Below, piece by piece: positions 38,282 through 47,241 of a DNA stretch of 64,000 nt. This stretch comes from Archangium gephyra. GTDB lineage: Bacteria; Myxococcota; Myxococcia; Myxococcales; Myxococcaceae. The stretch lies in NCBI RefSeq assembly GCF_001027285.1, contig NZ_CP011509.1, positions 4,472,501 to 4,536,500 of the forward strand, given 5' to 3'. Both the position numbers and the translations under genes were made by a program. Under the pieces are notes generated by a model. It worked only from the letters and a program-made list of their open reading frames with translations, had not been told where the DNA came from and made no database searches. The stretch's first letter is position 1. Every line of letters starts with the position of its first letter.

Positions 38282-39252
38282 GGCGACACCCGCAGCAGCG
38301 GCGCCGCATCGATCATCCGCGAGGACTCCGTACGCCCCGGGAGCCCGGGGAGGAGCTGGTGGTGCCGCAGCACCTCTCCCATTCGCTCGAGGGTCTCTCG
38401 CAGGCCGGGCTGGGCGCCGGTGAGCAGGGAATGCTGGGCCTGCTCGTCCATGAAGCGCACGCCGGACAGGGCCTCCTGGAAGTGCTGAGGATCCAGGCCG
38501 AGCCGCCCCGCCATCCGTTGCGTCGCCTCCTGGGGATGCTGCTGCTTCCAGGCGAGGGTGGCGAACCAGCCGTGCAGCAGCGTGTCCACGTGCCGCGGCC
38601 AGGCCTCGAGGAATTCCTTGCGGACCACCACGACGTCGACGATCTCCCCGGGGAGGCGGGAGCTGTCGAAGAGCTTGCGGGCGCCCACGCTGGCGAGCCG
38701 CTGGCAGTACGGCTCGGAGGTCACCACCGCATCCAGCTCGCCGCGCTGCCAGGCGGCCACCTGGGGCTCCATGGGGCTGATGTCCAGCCGCACGTCCTCG
38801 CGCCGCAGCCCGGCCTGCTCGAGCACCCGGGTGAGCATGTACATCCCGAGCAGCGACTCCTCGGTTCTGATCCGCCGGCCCTTGAGCGCGGCGAGGGACT
38901 CCATGTCGGGCCGGGCCATCACACAGTCCGCTCCGACGGAGATGTCGAGCACCAGCACCACCTTCGGCTCATGGCCGAGCTGCTCGAGGGACAGCACATC
39001 CTCGAGGGTGGTGGTCACCGCGTCGATGGCGCCATTGCGGAACGCCCGCATGAGCTGGGCGGAGGACATGTACTCGACCAGGTGGACGCGTCCGGCGGGG
39101 AGCAGGCCCAGTTGCTGGCCGAGGAAGAGGGGCTCGTTGCCGGGCCAGGGAGTCGTGCCCAACCGGAGCCGGGGCTCGGGGGTTGGCGTGCAGGCGCACA
39201 GCAGCAGGAGCAGTGCCGCGAGCATCCAGCTCTGGGGTCTGGGCGCGTTCAT
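38278..39252 (-). CDS. Substrate-binding lipoprotein (NMT1/SsuA-like)
   Basis: A 324-residue periplasmic binding protein with lipobox LLLCAC. The fold resembles nitrate/taurine/thiamine-precursor binding proteins: LGTTPWPGNEPLFLGQQLG, RAFRNGAIDAVTTTLEDV and GELDAVVTSEPYC. No ABC permease or ATPase genes are nearby. Instead the gene overlaps the downstream histidine kinase by ATGA, so a sensory role is more likely than transport. The ligand is unknown. Confidence 0.88.
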   Translation of the reverse strand: MNAPRPQSWMLAALLLLLCACTPTPEPRLRLGTTPWPGNEPLFLGQQLGLLPAGRVHLVEYMSSAQLMRAFRNGAIDAVTTTLEDVLSLEQLGHEPKVVLVLDISVGADCVMARPDMESLAALKGRRIRTEESLLGMYMLTRVLEQAGLRREDVRLDISPMEPQVAAWQRGELDAVVTSEPYCQRLASVGARKLFDSSRLPGEIVDVVVVRKEFLEAWPRHVDTLLHGWFATLAWKQQHPQEATQRMAGRLGLDPQHFQEALSGVRFMDEQAQHSLLTGAQPGLRETLERMGEVLRHHQLLPGLPGRTESSRMIDAAPLLRVSP

Positions 39253-39338
39253 CGTGGGTCCAGAACCAGGATATCAGGGAAAGTCCCTCCGTCGCGACGG
39301 TCCTCCGGACTGCTTGCTCTCCAAACAGCCAGGCGCGC

Positions 39339-40244
39339 TCAATCGAGGAACCGGCGCTCCCAGCGGCGCGTCGTCTCGGGGACCTCGAGCCCCGGACGGC
39401 CCGGTTCCTCGCGATAGAGCCAGGGCTCCAGGACGCGTGCGAGTTCCCGGTACGCGGGCAAGAGCTGGCCCTGCTCGGTGTCTCCGGCCTCGGGCCAGGG
39501 GCCCAGGGTGACGACGGCACGCTCTCCGTTCAACTCCTGCACCGTGGTGCCGGGAGAAGACAGGCGGGCCCGCAGCGCAGTTACACCTCCCAACGCACCC
39601 AGGACCTGCTGGCCCAGGAAGGTGAGCCAGGCGGGACCTCGCACGCGGGTGCCGAGCTTCAATGCGAGGTGCTCCAACTCCGGGATGTCCAGGCCCGGGT
39701 AGCGGAAGCAGTACTCGTGGAGCTTGTCTCTCACGCCCGCCACGTGGATCTCACTGTGGAAGGAGAGACCGGCATGGCCGGAACAGAAGGGCAAGGCACT
39801 CGCCAGTTCCAAGGCAAGCTCACGAACCCTGCCAGGTCCATGTTCCTCCAGGTACTCGGTGGGCAGCCAGATGCTCAAGGCGCAGACTTCCCCTGTGTTT
39901 CCTGGCCGGATGGGATCATCAGGGTTCTTTCCCCGATAGATGAACCCATACCGTTGGTCACCCGTCCATCCCAGGAGCTCGACACCCATCCGAGGTCTAT
40001 CGAGCAGCTTGCGCCGTGTGAGTTTCCAACCTGCTTCGTCGAGGTCCTGCCACTCACCTTCGGGGTCCAGATACCGTTGGAGCGTCTGGGCTCCCACCAC
40101 GCGGAGGTATGTGTCGAGGCACTGCATCACCTCCTGCACCATGTCCACGTGAGGGCGCTTCATGTAGAAGCTCAGGCTCAGCCCTTCGCGGATGGGAAGT
40201 CCATTCCGTGCCTGGGTGCGAATTCTCGGGTAACGCTCGCTCAT
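39339..40244 (-). CDS. DUF3396 (type VI immunity-like) protein
   Basis: 301 residues from ATG 40244. The sequence follows the DUF3396 family as I know it in myxobacteria: REGLSLSFYMKRPHVDMV, LPTEYLEEHGPGRV, LPFCSGHAGLSFHSE and GPAWLTFLGQQVLGALGG. Members include immunity proteins against secreted effectors. The start overlaps the stop of the upstream nuclease-like gene by ATGA, which supports a toxin-immunity pair. No secretion signal is present, so it should act in the cytoplasm. Confidence 0.82.
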   Translation of the reverse strand: MSERYPRIRTQARNGLPIREGLSLSFYMKRPHVDMVQEVMQCLDTYLRVVGAQTLQRYLDPEGEWQDLDEAGWKLTRRKLLDRPRMGVELLGWTGDQRYGFIYRGKNPDDPIRPGNTGEVCALSIWLPTEYLEEHGPGRVRELALELASALPFCSGHAGLSFHSEIHVAGVRDKLHEYCFRYPGLDIPELEHLALKLGTRVRGPAWLTFLGQQVLGALGGVTALRARLSSPGTTVQELNGERAVVTLGPWPEAGDTEQGQLLPAYRELARVLEPWLYREEPGRPGLEVPETTRRWERRFLD

Positions 40245-41047
40245 GGGAGGACTCCCCATCGTGGAAAGATGAGCACGGGCTCTACCTTCAGGGCGTCTGT
40301 GTACACTTGTCCCTGATTGCAACCATGATGGGGGGAGGTGTCGGGGTAGTCCCTCCATCTTGGTGCTTCTTTGTTGTCGTTCACGCAGGGGAACTTGAAG
40401 TCAAAGACAGCCTGGATATCCAGCGGGTTGCCTGAGTGGAGGACGACATCGGGCCGGAGGGTGCCCACCAGCTCGTCGCCACACCCTCTCTCAAGAAGGT
40501 CTTTCACCTCCTCACAGCTCACGAACGTCGTCTTCCCTGTTTTCTTGTCATAGCGGTAGCACGGATCCAGGCTGAAGCCTCCCCGGCGCACCCGGTTCAG
40601 GATGTCCGTGGCGCAATCGAGCGCCACCGTGTGCATCTCCGTCCCCAAACGCATGGCCCACGTCACGCGTCTGCCCTTTCGGTCCTCCGTCCATTGCTTG
40701 CATTCGGCATCCGAAGGACTTGGGTCTTTGAACTGCGTCGGGTAGCGAAGGAGGACCTCCGAGCGCGCCAGGTTCGCGCAGCGCTCCAACTCCTCCGAGA
40801 GTTCCTTTCGCGTCGTCTCGGTCAACACCCGAAGCACCGCGGCCCCCGAGGCCACGGCCGAGCCCACCGTCTGCACGGGCCCGCTGGGGATCTCCCTGCC
40901 CGCCAGGGTGGCGCAGTACTTCGGATCCCTCAGGCAGGTGTTCGACAACGAGTCCAGCGCGTACTGACTCGGAGCCCCTCGGCCCGGGACGATCACGCAC
41001 GCCCCGAGCCACACGCTTCCCAGCAGCGCCAGCCATGGCTTCGGCAT
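40241..41047 (-). CDS. Lipoprotein with PD-(D/E)xK nuclease-like C-terminus, candidate toxin
   Basis: 268 residues. A lipoprotein signal (LLGSVWLGAC) is followed by about 110 variable residues. The C-terminal half has the acidic pattern of restriction-endonuclease folds: Glu137 (GTEMHTVA), Asp200 (LRPDVVLH), Asp216 and Lys218 (VFDFKFPC), and GQVYTDAL. The stop overlaps the DUF3396 gene. The combination suggests a secreted or surface-delivered nuclease toxin with its cognate immunity protein, as in myxobacterial kin competition. Family membership is inferred from residues only. The start lies 8 bp after the MFS/methyltransferase-like gene. Confidence 0.6.
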   Translation of the reverse strand: MPKPWLALLGSVWLGACVIVPGRGAPSQYALDSLSNTCLRDPKYCATLAGREIPSGPVQTVGSAVASGAAVLRVLTETTRKELSEELERCANLARSEVLLRYPTQFKDPSPSDAECKQWTEDRKGRRVTWAMRLGTEMHTVALDCATDILNRVRRGGFSLDPCYRYDKKTGKTTFVSCEEVKDLLERGCGDELVGTLRPDVVLHSGNPLDIQAVFDFKFPCVNDNKEAPRWRDYPDTSPHHGCNQGQVYTDALKVEPVLIFPRWGVLP

Positions 41048-41055
41048 GGGCGCGC

Positions 41056-43308
41056 TCAGTTGTTGGAGTAGAAGAGCCCCACCTTGCCGGGCAGCCGCCG
41101 GAACTCCAGCGTCGGCATGTCGTCGCTGTTGCGGAACTCCGGGGCGCGCGAGGCCAGCTCCTGGAGCTTCTCGTCACCCAGGGCGATCAGCTCCTCGAAA
41201 CCGGCGAGCCCGTTGTCCAGGCCAATCGGCCCGAACAGCGCCCGGCCCTCGTCGTACTGCCGCAGGAACACCTCGCGCTGGTGCGGCCGCAGCGGCTCCG
41301 CCGAGGCGATCAGCGTGAGCCCGTTGCCGTACGCCGGAATGGCCTTCACGTGGGGAAACACCTCGTGGATGCCGTGGTACAGCGACGCGATGTCCGGCCC
41401 GAAGATGTGCTGCGCCAGCACGCCTCCCGGCTTCAGGCGCGAGCGCGCCATCTCGTAGAACTCGCGGCTGAACAGGCTGGAGGAGCCCGGCAGGTACGGA
41501 TCCGAGACGTTGATGGAGATGATGTCGTAGCGCTCCGGCGTGGTGGCCAGGAAGTGCCGCCCGTCGGTGACGTGCACCTGGATGCGCGGGTTGTCGAAGT
41601 AGCGGTGGTTGCCCGGGCTGAACAGGTTGGCGTGCTCGACGAGCGCCGGGACGATCTCCACCGCCTCGATGGCGCGCACCTCGGCGACACGCGAGAACGC
41701 CCCCGCCGTAATCCCGTAGCCCGAGCCAATGTTGAGCACCCGCTCCAGCTGCGGCGCGTACAGGATGGGCAGGTACGCCTGGGACTCCTGCACGTACTGG
41801 GTGGTGGGATCGCCGTACAGGTAGACCAGGTCCGTGCGGTTGTTGAGCACCCGCAGCCGGCCCGCGTCCATGCGCACCACGCTGAAGATGCCGTGCGCGT
41901 CCTCGCTGCTCACCACCGCGCTCGTCGCGTCCACCACCGGTGGCACCTCGGTGCTGCGCGGGAGGATGACGGCGAGGAAGCCCAAGCCCGCCACCGCCGC
42001 CAGCGCATGGTCCGACGGCTTGAAGTGCTGGCGGAAGGCATACACCAGCCCCAGCAGCGACAGCACCAGCAGCGCCGAGTTGAAGGCGATGAGCCCGTTG
42101 GAGCCGATGAGGTTGATGAGCACGTAGCCGCTGGCCAGTGAGCCCACGAGGCTGGCCAGGGTGTTGAAGCCATACACGAGGCCCACCCAGCTCGCCGGGT
42201 TGTCCACTCCGGCCGGCCGGGCGGCGAGCGTCAGCGGGAAGAGCAGCCCGAGCGCCGTGGCCGGGAACACCACCATGACGAGGATGAAGAGGACGACGAT
42301 GCCCGGGTGGCTCGCCTGCAGGGCCGGACGCTCCAGCAGGAACGCGGCCGAGAAGGAGATGAGCGTGAAGGCGCACGAGTAGAGCAGGATGCGCCACAGT
42401 GGATTGGGGCCGCGCAGCAGGGCGCTGCTCATGCGCGCCGCCTGTCCCATGAAGAGCAGGATGAGCGCCAGCGCGATGCTCGTCACGTAGACGCGGTTGC
42501 CGAACGCCAGCGACAGGAAGCGCGTCCAGGTGATCTCACACGACAGCGCGATGAAGCCCGAGAAGACCGCCAGCGTCAGCAGCAACGGACGCCCGAGCAG
42601 CCTGTTTTCGGCGGCGAGCGTGGCCGCCGGGGCTCCGTCGTCCGTCTCTTCAGCCCCCGCGGGGACGGGCGGGAAGTAGCGGCTGGTCAGCACGGCGGCG
42701 CAGAAGATGAGGCCATTGAGCGCCGCGGCCACCGCACCGGCCCGGACACAGCCCAGGTAGTAGATGAGGACGAAGCTGGCGACGATGCTTCCCGTGGCGC
42801 CGCCGATGGTGTTGATGCCGTAGAGCGCGGACACCTGCCGGCGATCCGTGACGAGCTGGCTCACCAGCGGCAGCGTCATGCCCATGAGCGTCGTGGGCAC
42901 CGCGATGAGCGCGGCACAGACCGTGAACTGCGTGGCCAGCAGCTTCAGCAATGGCGCCGTGGGCGAGCCGGAGAGCGACAGGTAGAAGCCCTGGTGCGTG
43001 AAGAGCGTCCAGGTGACGAGCAGGGCGCTGAGGCCCACCAGCAACTCCACGCTCCCGTAGGCCGCCAACGGATGGGCCGCCAGCCACCGGCCGCGCTTGA
43101 GCAACTGGGACATCAGGAAGCTGCCGAGCGCCAGACCGAGCATGAACACGGTGATGACGCTCGACATGGAATAGATGGTGCTGCCGAGGATGATGCCGAA
43201 CCCGCGCAGCCAGATGATCTGGAACACGAGCGACGTCATGCCCGTGCAGAACAGGAGCGCGCAGAGGAAGCGGAATCGGGAGCGGCTGAGCGTCGTCGGG
43301 GCGGTCAT
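41056..43308 (-). CDS. Membrane-anchored spermidine-synthase-like protein (second of pair)
   Basis: 750 residues. The first 470 form 10-12 membrane helices in two halves (FRFLCALLFCTGMTSLVFQI; PLLLTLAVFSGFIALSCEI), each starting like an MFS/speE-associated module. The last 250 are an aminopropyltransferase-like Rossmann domain: RVLNIGSGYGITAG, VHVTDGRHFL and YDIISINVSDPYLPG. The glycine loop reads GSGYG instead of GGGDG, so polyamine synthesis is doubtful. ATG 43308 overlaps the stop of the upstream paralogue by 4 nt. The likely location is the inner membrane; the substrate is unknown. Confidence 0.82.
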   Translation of the reverse strand: MTAPTTLSRSRFRFLCALLFCTGMTSLVFQIIWLRGFGIILGSTIYSMSSVITVFMLGLALGSFLMSQLLKRGRWLAAHPLAAYGSVELLVGLSALLVTWTLFTHQGFYLSLSGSPTAPLLKLLATQFTVCAALIAVPTTLMGMTLPLVSQLVTDRRQVSALYGINTIGGATGSIVASFVLIYYLGCVRAGAVAAALNGLIFCAAVLTSRYFPPVPAGAEETDDGAPAATLAAENRLLGRPLLLTLAVFSGFIALSCEITWTRFLSLAFGNRVYVTSIALALILLFMGQAARMSSALLRGPNPLWRILLYSCAFTLISFSAAFLLERPALQASHPGIVVLFILVMVVFPATALGLLFPLTLAARPAGVDNPASWVGLVYGFNTLASLVGSLASGYVLINLIGSNGLIAFNSALLVLSLLGLVYAFRQHFKPSDHALAAVAGLGFLAVILPRSTEVPPVVDATSAVVSSEDAHGIFSVVRMDAGRLRVLNNRTDLVYLYGDPTTQYVQESQAYLPILYAPQLERVLNIGSGYGITAGAFSRVAEVRAIEAVEIVPALVEHANLFSPGNHRYFDNPRIQVHVTDGRHFLATTPERYDIISINVSDPYLPGSSSLFSREFYEMARSRLKPGGVLAQHIFGPDIASLYHGIHEVFPHVKAIPAYGNGLTLIASAEPLRPHQREVFLRQYDEGRALFGPIGLDNGLAGFEELIALGDEKLQELASRAPEFRNSDDMPTLEFRRLPGKVGLFYSNN

Positions 43309-46148
43309 GGAATCTCGAGGGCGAGCCGGGAGTAGGGGGAGAGCGCGCGGAGCCGCGCGAGGTATTTGTTGGCTTCGTCCTGGGCTCCGCGTTGGAGCGC
43401 CAGGCGCGCGAGCGCTTCGGTGGCGGCGAGGTCCGTGGGGTTGTGGCGGAGGGCCTCCTCGAGCAGCGCCCGGGTCCGTTCGGGCTCCAGCGGAGGCTCC
43501 ACGCGAGCGGCCAGTCCCAGCACCTGCCCCGTCCACACCGCGGCGGCCGGGTGCGCCGGGTACACCTCCAGCGCCTCGCGGAAGCCCGCCGTGAGGGACT
43601 CGGCGTTCTCCAGCACCTCCGCGGGAGGCCGTGCGCCGAACGCGTCGAGGGCCGCCACTCCCTTCAGGAAGTGCTGATCCGCCTCGTGCACCCGCTGGAC
43701 GCTGGCACGCAGCGACTCCAGCGACTCCTGCCCTCCCGGAGGCGCGCGCAGGTGCTCGAAGATGAAGCCCGGCTCGTAGGCGACGAGCCGCTCGACGGTG
43801 GCGGCGATCTCCCTGGACGGATCCTGCGGCAGGAAGTCCAGCACCGGGTTCATGTCCCGGTTGATGAGCGGCACGCGCGAGGCGATCTCCGCCAGCCGCT
43901 CGGGTCCCGCCCGGAAGCTCGCGAAGAAGACGGCCGGGTCTCCCCAACCGAAGCCCTCCAGGTCCGCTCGCGCCACCCGCTCGAACTTCTCCCGCCACGC
44001 TTCCCAGTCGATGCGGGCCTCGTCGCGGAAGCCGATGAGGAAGGCCTCCTGCGTGTTGAGGCCCAGCGGCAGCCACAGCAGGCTCTGCGGAAAGATCTCC
44101 TGGAACGTCTTCAGGATGACCAGCGCCTTGGTGGTGCCCGCGTTGAGCGGCAGCCACGCGAGCACCACGCCTCCGGGATTCAGGTGCCGGCGCGCCTCGC
44201 GGAAGTGCTCCTGCGTGTAGAGCCGCAGGCTGCCCTCGCTCGCGAGGATCATCGAGTCCGACATGATGACGTCGTACGTGTCGGGGCTCATCTTCAAGAA
44301 GTGCCGGCCGTCCATCACGTCCACGCGCACGTTGGCGCGGCGGCTGGCCTTCTCGTTGAGGGCCTCGAAGTACTGCTCGGCCATCGGAATCATGTGCTCG
44401 TCGAGCTCGGCGATGTGCAGCAGCTCGGGCTCGTAGAGCTGGAGCGTCCGGGCGAGCTCGCCCACGCCGTAGCCGATCTCCAACACGCGGCGCGGCGCGG
44501 AGTGCACGAGCATGGGCAGGTGGGCCTGCAACCGCTGCGTCTGGCGGCGCGCGGGCACCGTCTCGCCGGACTGGAAGGGGCCTCCCATGAGCACCCGCTC
44601 CCCGTGCGCGTCCTCGGCCACCAGCACCGGCTGCAGGCTGCCCTCGCTCTGGGCGATGATGTGGAAGCCGGGCCGGAGCCCCGCGCGCTCGTAGAATCGC
44701 GTGAGCCAGTCCCCGCTGAACCATCCCACCAGGCCCACGGCCGCGAGCCCCACGCCCACCGCCAGGTGGCGCCGGGGCAGCGGCCGGAGCGCGAGCCCCG
44801 CCACACTCGCGGCGATCACCAGGTTGAGCCCCGCGGTGAGCAGGAGCGCGTGCGACGTGCCCACCCAGGGAATGAGGACGAAGCCCGTGAGGCACGAGCC
44901 CAGCACCGAGCCGAGGGTATTGGCCGAGTAGAGGTTGCCAACGGTCCGCCCCAGCAGCCGCAGGGGCCCCGCGTACAGCTTGCCGGCGAGGGGGAAGAGG
45001 CCTCCCAGCAGGAGCGTCATCCCGAAGAGCAGCAGGAAGGCGGTGGCGATGGTGAGGGGCCGCTGGCCGAGGCCGCTGACCAGCGACAGCACGGGCAGGG
45101 TGATGAGCCCGAGCAGTCCCAGGAGGAGCTCGAAGAGGACGAAGAGCTGGAGCTCACCCAGGCGGGGGGGACTCCAGCGGCTGAGCACGAGGCTGCCGAG
45201 GCTGATGCCCAGCAGGTACACGGAGAGGACGCAGGCGAAGGTGGCCAGCTTGCCCAGCAGCAGGAAGTCGAGCGTGCGGAACCAGATGACCTCATAGGCG
45301 AGCGCGCAGAAACCCGAGAGCGCGAAGGCCGGCAGGAGCACCCGGGCGGAAGCCCCCTGCGCAGGGGGCCCACCCATTCCCTCCGTGCCAGACCTCCCCT
45401 CGCCCTCCGGGAGAGGGACGGGGTGAGGGTAGCGCGCGTCCGTGCTCTCCCCCCGTGCCTCCCGCCGTGCCATCACCAATGCGGCAATGCCCGTGACGGA
45501 GTTGAGCAGGAGGGCCACGTGGTAGCTGGCCTCGTAGCCAATGGCCCACACCAGCCCCAGCATGAGGATGGCGCCGGCGGAGGAGCCCAGGGAGTTGATG
45601 GCATACAGCCGCCCGAGCGCGGACTTCACGCCCTCGGCGCGAGTCACCGCGTGCCGGACGATGGCGGGCAGCGTGCCGCCGATGAGGGTGGCGGGGATGG
45701 AGATGAAGACGAAGGCGATGAGGAAGACGAGCCACTTCACGGTGGCCTGGGGCGCCCGGGTGTACAGGGCCTCGTAGAGCGCTCCGGTGTGCTGGAACGC
45801 GTAGAAGGCGGCGAGCCCGCTCAGGGCGACACCGAGCTCCAGCACCCCATAGAGGAGCAGGGGCCGGCGGGCGGGGCCGTCCACGAGCCTGCCGAAGAGG
45901 TACGAGCCCACCCCGAGCCCGAGCATGAAGGCCGTGATGACGGCGCTCACGCTCTGGGTGGTGCCGCCCAGCAGGTACGTGAAGATGCGGGTCCAGAGGA
46001 CCTGGAAGAGGATCCCCGACAGCCCCGAGAGGAAGAAGAGACGCAGCACCCAGGGCCGGAGACCGGGCACGGGGGCGGAGGCGTCATCGCTCGTCGGGAG
46101 GTCGGGAGGATCGGGCGGACGGAGCACCGTGGCCGTGGTCTGTCTCAT
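43305..46148 (-). CDS. Membrane-anchored spermidine-synthase-like protein with TPR-like tail (first of pair)
   Basis: About 947 residues from ATG 46148 (a GTG lies at 46175). Two membrane halves (VLRLFFLSGLSGILFQVLW; LLPAFALSGFCALAYEVIW) are followed by a methyltransferase/aminopropyltransferase-like domain (RVLEIGYGVGELAR, VDVMDGRHFL). The last 200 residues contain helical repeats (RALLEEALRHNPTDLAATEAL) resembling TPRs. The segment linking the membrane halves (YPHPVPLPEGEG) is translated from an in-frame REP-like repeat. It is a paralogue of, and translationally coupled to, the next gene, so the pair may act as a heteromer. Confidence 0.82.
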   Translation of the reverse strand: MRQTTATVLRPPDPPDLPTSDDASAPVPGLRPWVLRLFFLSGLSGILFQVLWTRIFTYLLGGTTQSVSAVITAFMLGLGVGSYLFGRLVDGPARRPLLLYGVLELGVALSGLAAFYAFQHTGALYEALYTRAPQATVKWLVFLIAFVFISIPATLIGGTLPAIVRHAVTRAEGVKSALGRLYAINSLGSSAGAILMLGLVWAIGYEASYHVALLLNSVTGIAALVMARREARGESTDARYPHPVPLPEGEGRSGTEGMGGPPAQGASARVLLPAFALSGFCALAYEVIWFRTLDFLLLGKLATFACVLSVYLLGISLGSLVLSRWSPPRLGELQLFVLFELLLGLLGLITLPVLSLVSGLGQRPLTIATAFLLLFGMTLLLGGLFPLAGKLYAGPLRLLGRTVGNLYSANTLGSVLGSCLTGFVLIPWVGTSHALLLTAGLNLVIAASVAGLALRPLPRRHLAVGVGLAAVGLVGWFSGDWLTRFYERAGLRPGFHIIAQSEGSLQPVLVAEDAHGERVLMGGPFQSGETVPARRQTQRLQAHLPMLVHSAPRRVLEIGYGVGELARTLQLYEPELLHIAELDEHMIPMAEQYFEALNEKASRRANVRVDVMDGRHFLKMSPDTYDVIMSDSMILASEGSLRLYTQEHFREARRHLNPGGVVLAWLPLNAGTTKALVILKTFQEIFPQSLLWLPLGLNTQEAFLIGFRDEARIDWEAWREKFERVARADLEGFGWGDPAVFFASFRAGPERLAEIASRVPLINRDMNPVLDFLPQDPSREIAATVERLVAYEPGFIFEHLRAPPGGQESLESLRASVQRVHEADQHFLKGVAALDAFGARPPAEVLENAESLTAGFREALEVYPAHPAAAVWTGQVLGLAARVEPPLEPERTRALLEEALRHNPTDLAATEALARLALQRGAQDEANKYLARLRALSPYSRLALEIP
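45392..45430. repeat. REP-like palindrome inside a coding sequence
   Basis: The hairpin ccctccgggagaggg with flanking cggggtgagggt is in the opposite orientation to the copies at 22638 and 51957. It lies in-frame within the membrane/spermidine-synthase-like gene and codes for PHPVPLPEGEG between two membrane modules. Confidence 0.8.
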
Positions 46149-46260
46149 CGGGGTGTAGATGCGAGGATGCCACACCCCCAGCGACCTTCCATCGGACGGA
46201 CGCCCGGCAGGCGGGCCAGCGCACCACGTCGAAGCAGGTCAACCCCGATTTCGTGAGAAG

Positions 46261-46323
46261 CCGGATAAACGGATATTTTTTACTGGATTACTGGATAATT
46301 CCAGCTTAGCTGGCAATTGGCGC
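46261..46323. other. AT-rich intergenic island with small hairpin
   Basis: This is the most AT-rich stretch I noticed here. It carries repeated ggat words (ggataaac, ggatattt, ggattact, ggataatt) and a hairpin ccagc-tta-gctgg at 46301-46313. It lies between the divergent membrane-protein gene (start 46148) and the SDR gene (46378) and presumably holds their promoters. Confidence 0.4.
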
Positions 46324-46377
46324 ACTTTCCCTGACATGGGCTGGTGCCCAAAAGGTGCTTATGAAACGAGGGTTGCC

Positions 46378-47220
46378 ATGACGAAGGACTTCCTGAAGGA
46401 CCAGGTGTGCCTGGTGACGGGTGGGGCTCAGGGAATCGGCTGGGCGACGGCGCGGGGGCTCGTGGCTGCCGGTGGCACGGTGTACGTGTGCGACATCTCC
46501 GAGGAGCACCTGAAGACGGCCTCGGCGAAGGCGGCGGAGCTGCCCTGGCCCGAGCGCTTCCACTTCGCCCGCTGTGACGTGTCGGATCGCCAGCAGGTGG
46601 AGGCGTGGTGCGCGGGCATCCTGGAGAAGGAGGGCCGGATCGACGTCCTCGTGAACAACGCCGCCTTCGTGCGGTGGGAGACCGTGCTCGACATGTCCGT
46701 GGAGGACGTGGAGCGGACGATGGCGGTGGGCTTCAACGCCATCGTCTACAGCACGCGCAAGGTGCTGCCCTCCATGCTGGAGAAGGGGCGGGGTTACATC
46801 GTCAACGTGGGCTCTTCCGCGGGGCGCGTCTTCGCGGGCAACTCGTCCGCGGCCTATGCGGCGGTGAAGGCGGCGGTGGACGGGTACACGCAGATCCTCC
46901 AGAGCGAGCTGCTGGGCACGCCCGTGCACGCGATGCTCGTGCGCCCGGGGACGGTGGCCGGGACGGAGTTCTTCGGCAAGCACGTGCCCTCCTCGCGGAT
47001 GCCGCGGCTGGCGGACTTCGTGAAGCCCCTGAGCCCCGATGAGGTGGCGGAGGCCATCCTGGAGGGAATCGAGCGGCGCAGGCCCATCGTGGATGTGCCC
47101 CGCTCGCTGGGCGTCTTCTATGCGCTCTTCGAGCACGCGCCGGGCGTCATGCGCTGGTTGATGCGCGTGGGTGGCAGTGCCCGGAGCGATTTCAGCATCC
47201 TGCCGAGCCGCTCCACCTGA
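46378..47220 (+). CDS. Short-chain dehydrogenase/reductase
   Basis: A 280-residue NAD(P)-dependent oxidoreductase of the classical SDR type. It has the nucleotide-binding motif TGGAQGIG (residues 14-21), the NNAA motif (VLVNNAAFV) and catalytic Ser and Tyr-x-x-x-Lys (GSSAG, YAAVKAAV). ATG 46378 has gaggg upstream. The C-terminal 60 residues (FYALFEHAPGVMRWLMRVG) resemble SDRs with an amphipathic membrane-associating tail. The substrate is unknown. It is convergent with the next gene, 21 bp apart. Confidence 0.9.
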   Translation: MTKDFLKDQVCLVTGGAQGIGWATARGLVAAGGTVYVCDISEEHLKTASAKAAELPWPERFHFARCDVSDRQQVEAWCAGILEKEGRIDVLVNNAAFVRWETVLDMSVEDVERTMAVGFNAIVYSTRKVLPSMLEKGRGYIVNVGSSAGRVFAGNSSAAYAAVKAAVDGYTQILQSELLGTPVHAMLVRPGTVAGTEFFGKHVPSSRMPRLADFVKPLSPDEVAEAILEGIERRRPIVDVPRSLGVFYALFEHAPGVMRWLMRVGGSARSDFSILPSRST

Positions 47221-47241
47221 CGAGGACGCGGGGGCGTGGCG

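Noticed and set aside
43392-46256. Long plus-strand frame opposite the membrane/spermidine-synthase-like gene
   Set aside because: Composition is an Arg/Gln/Glu-rich shadow; the minus strand has clear membrane helices and a Rossmann domain.
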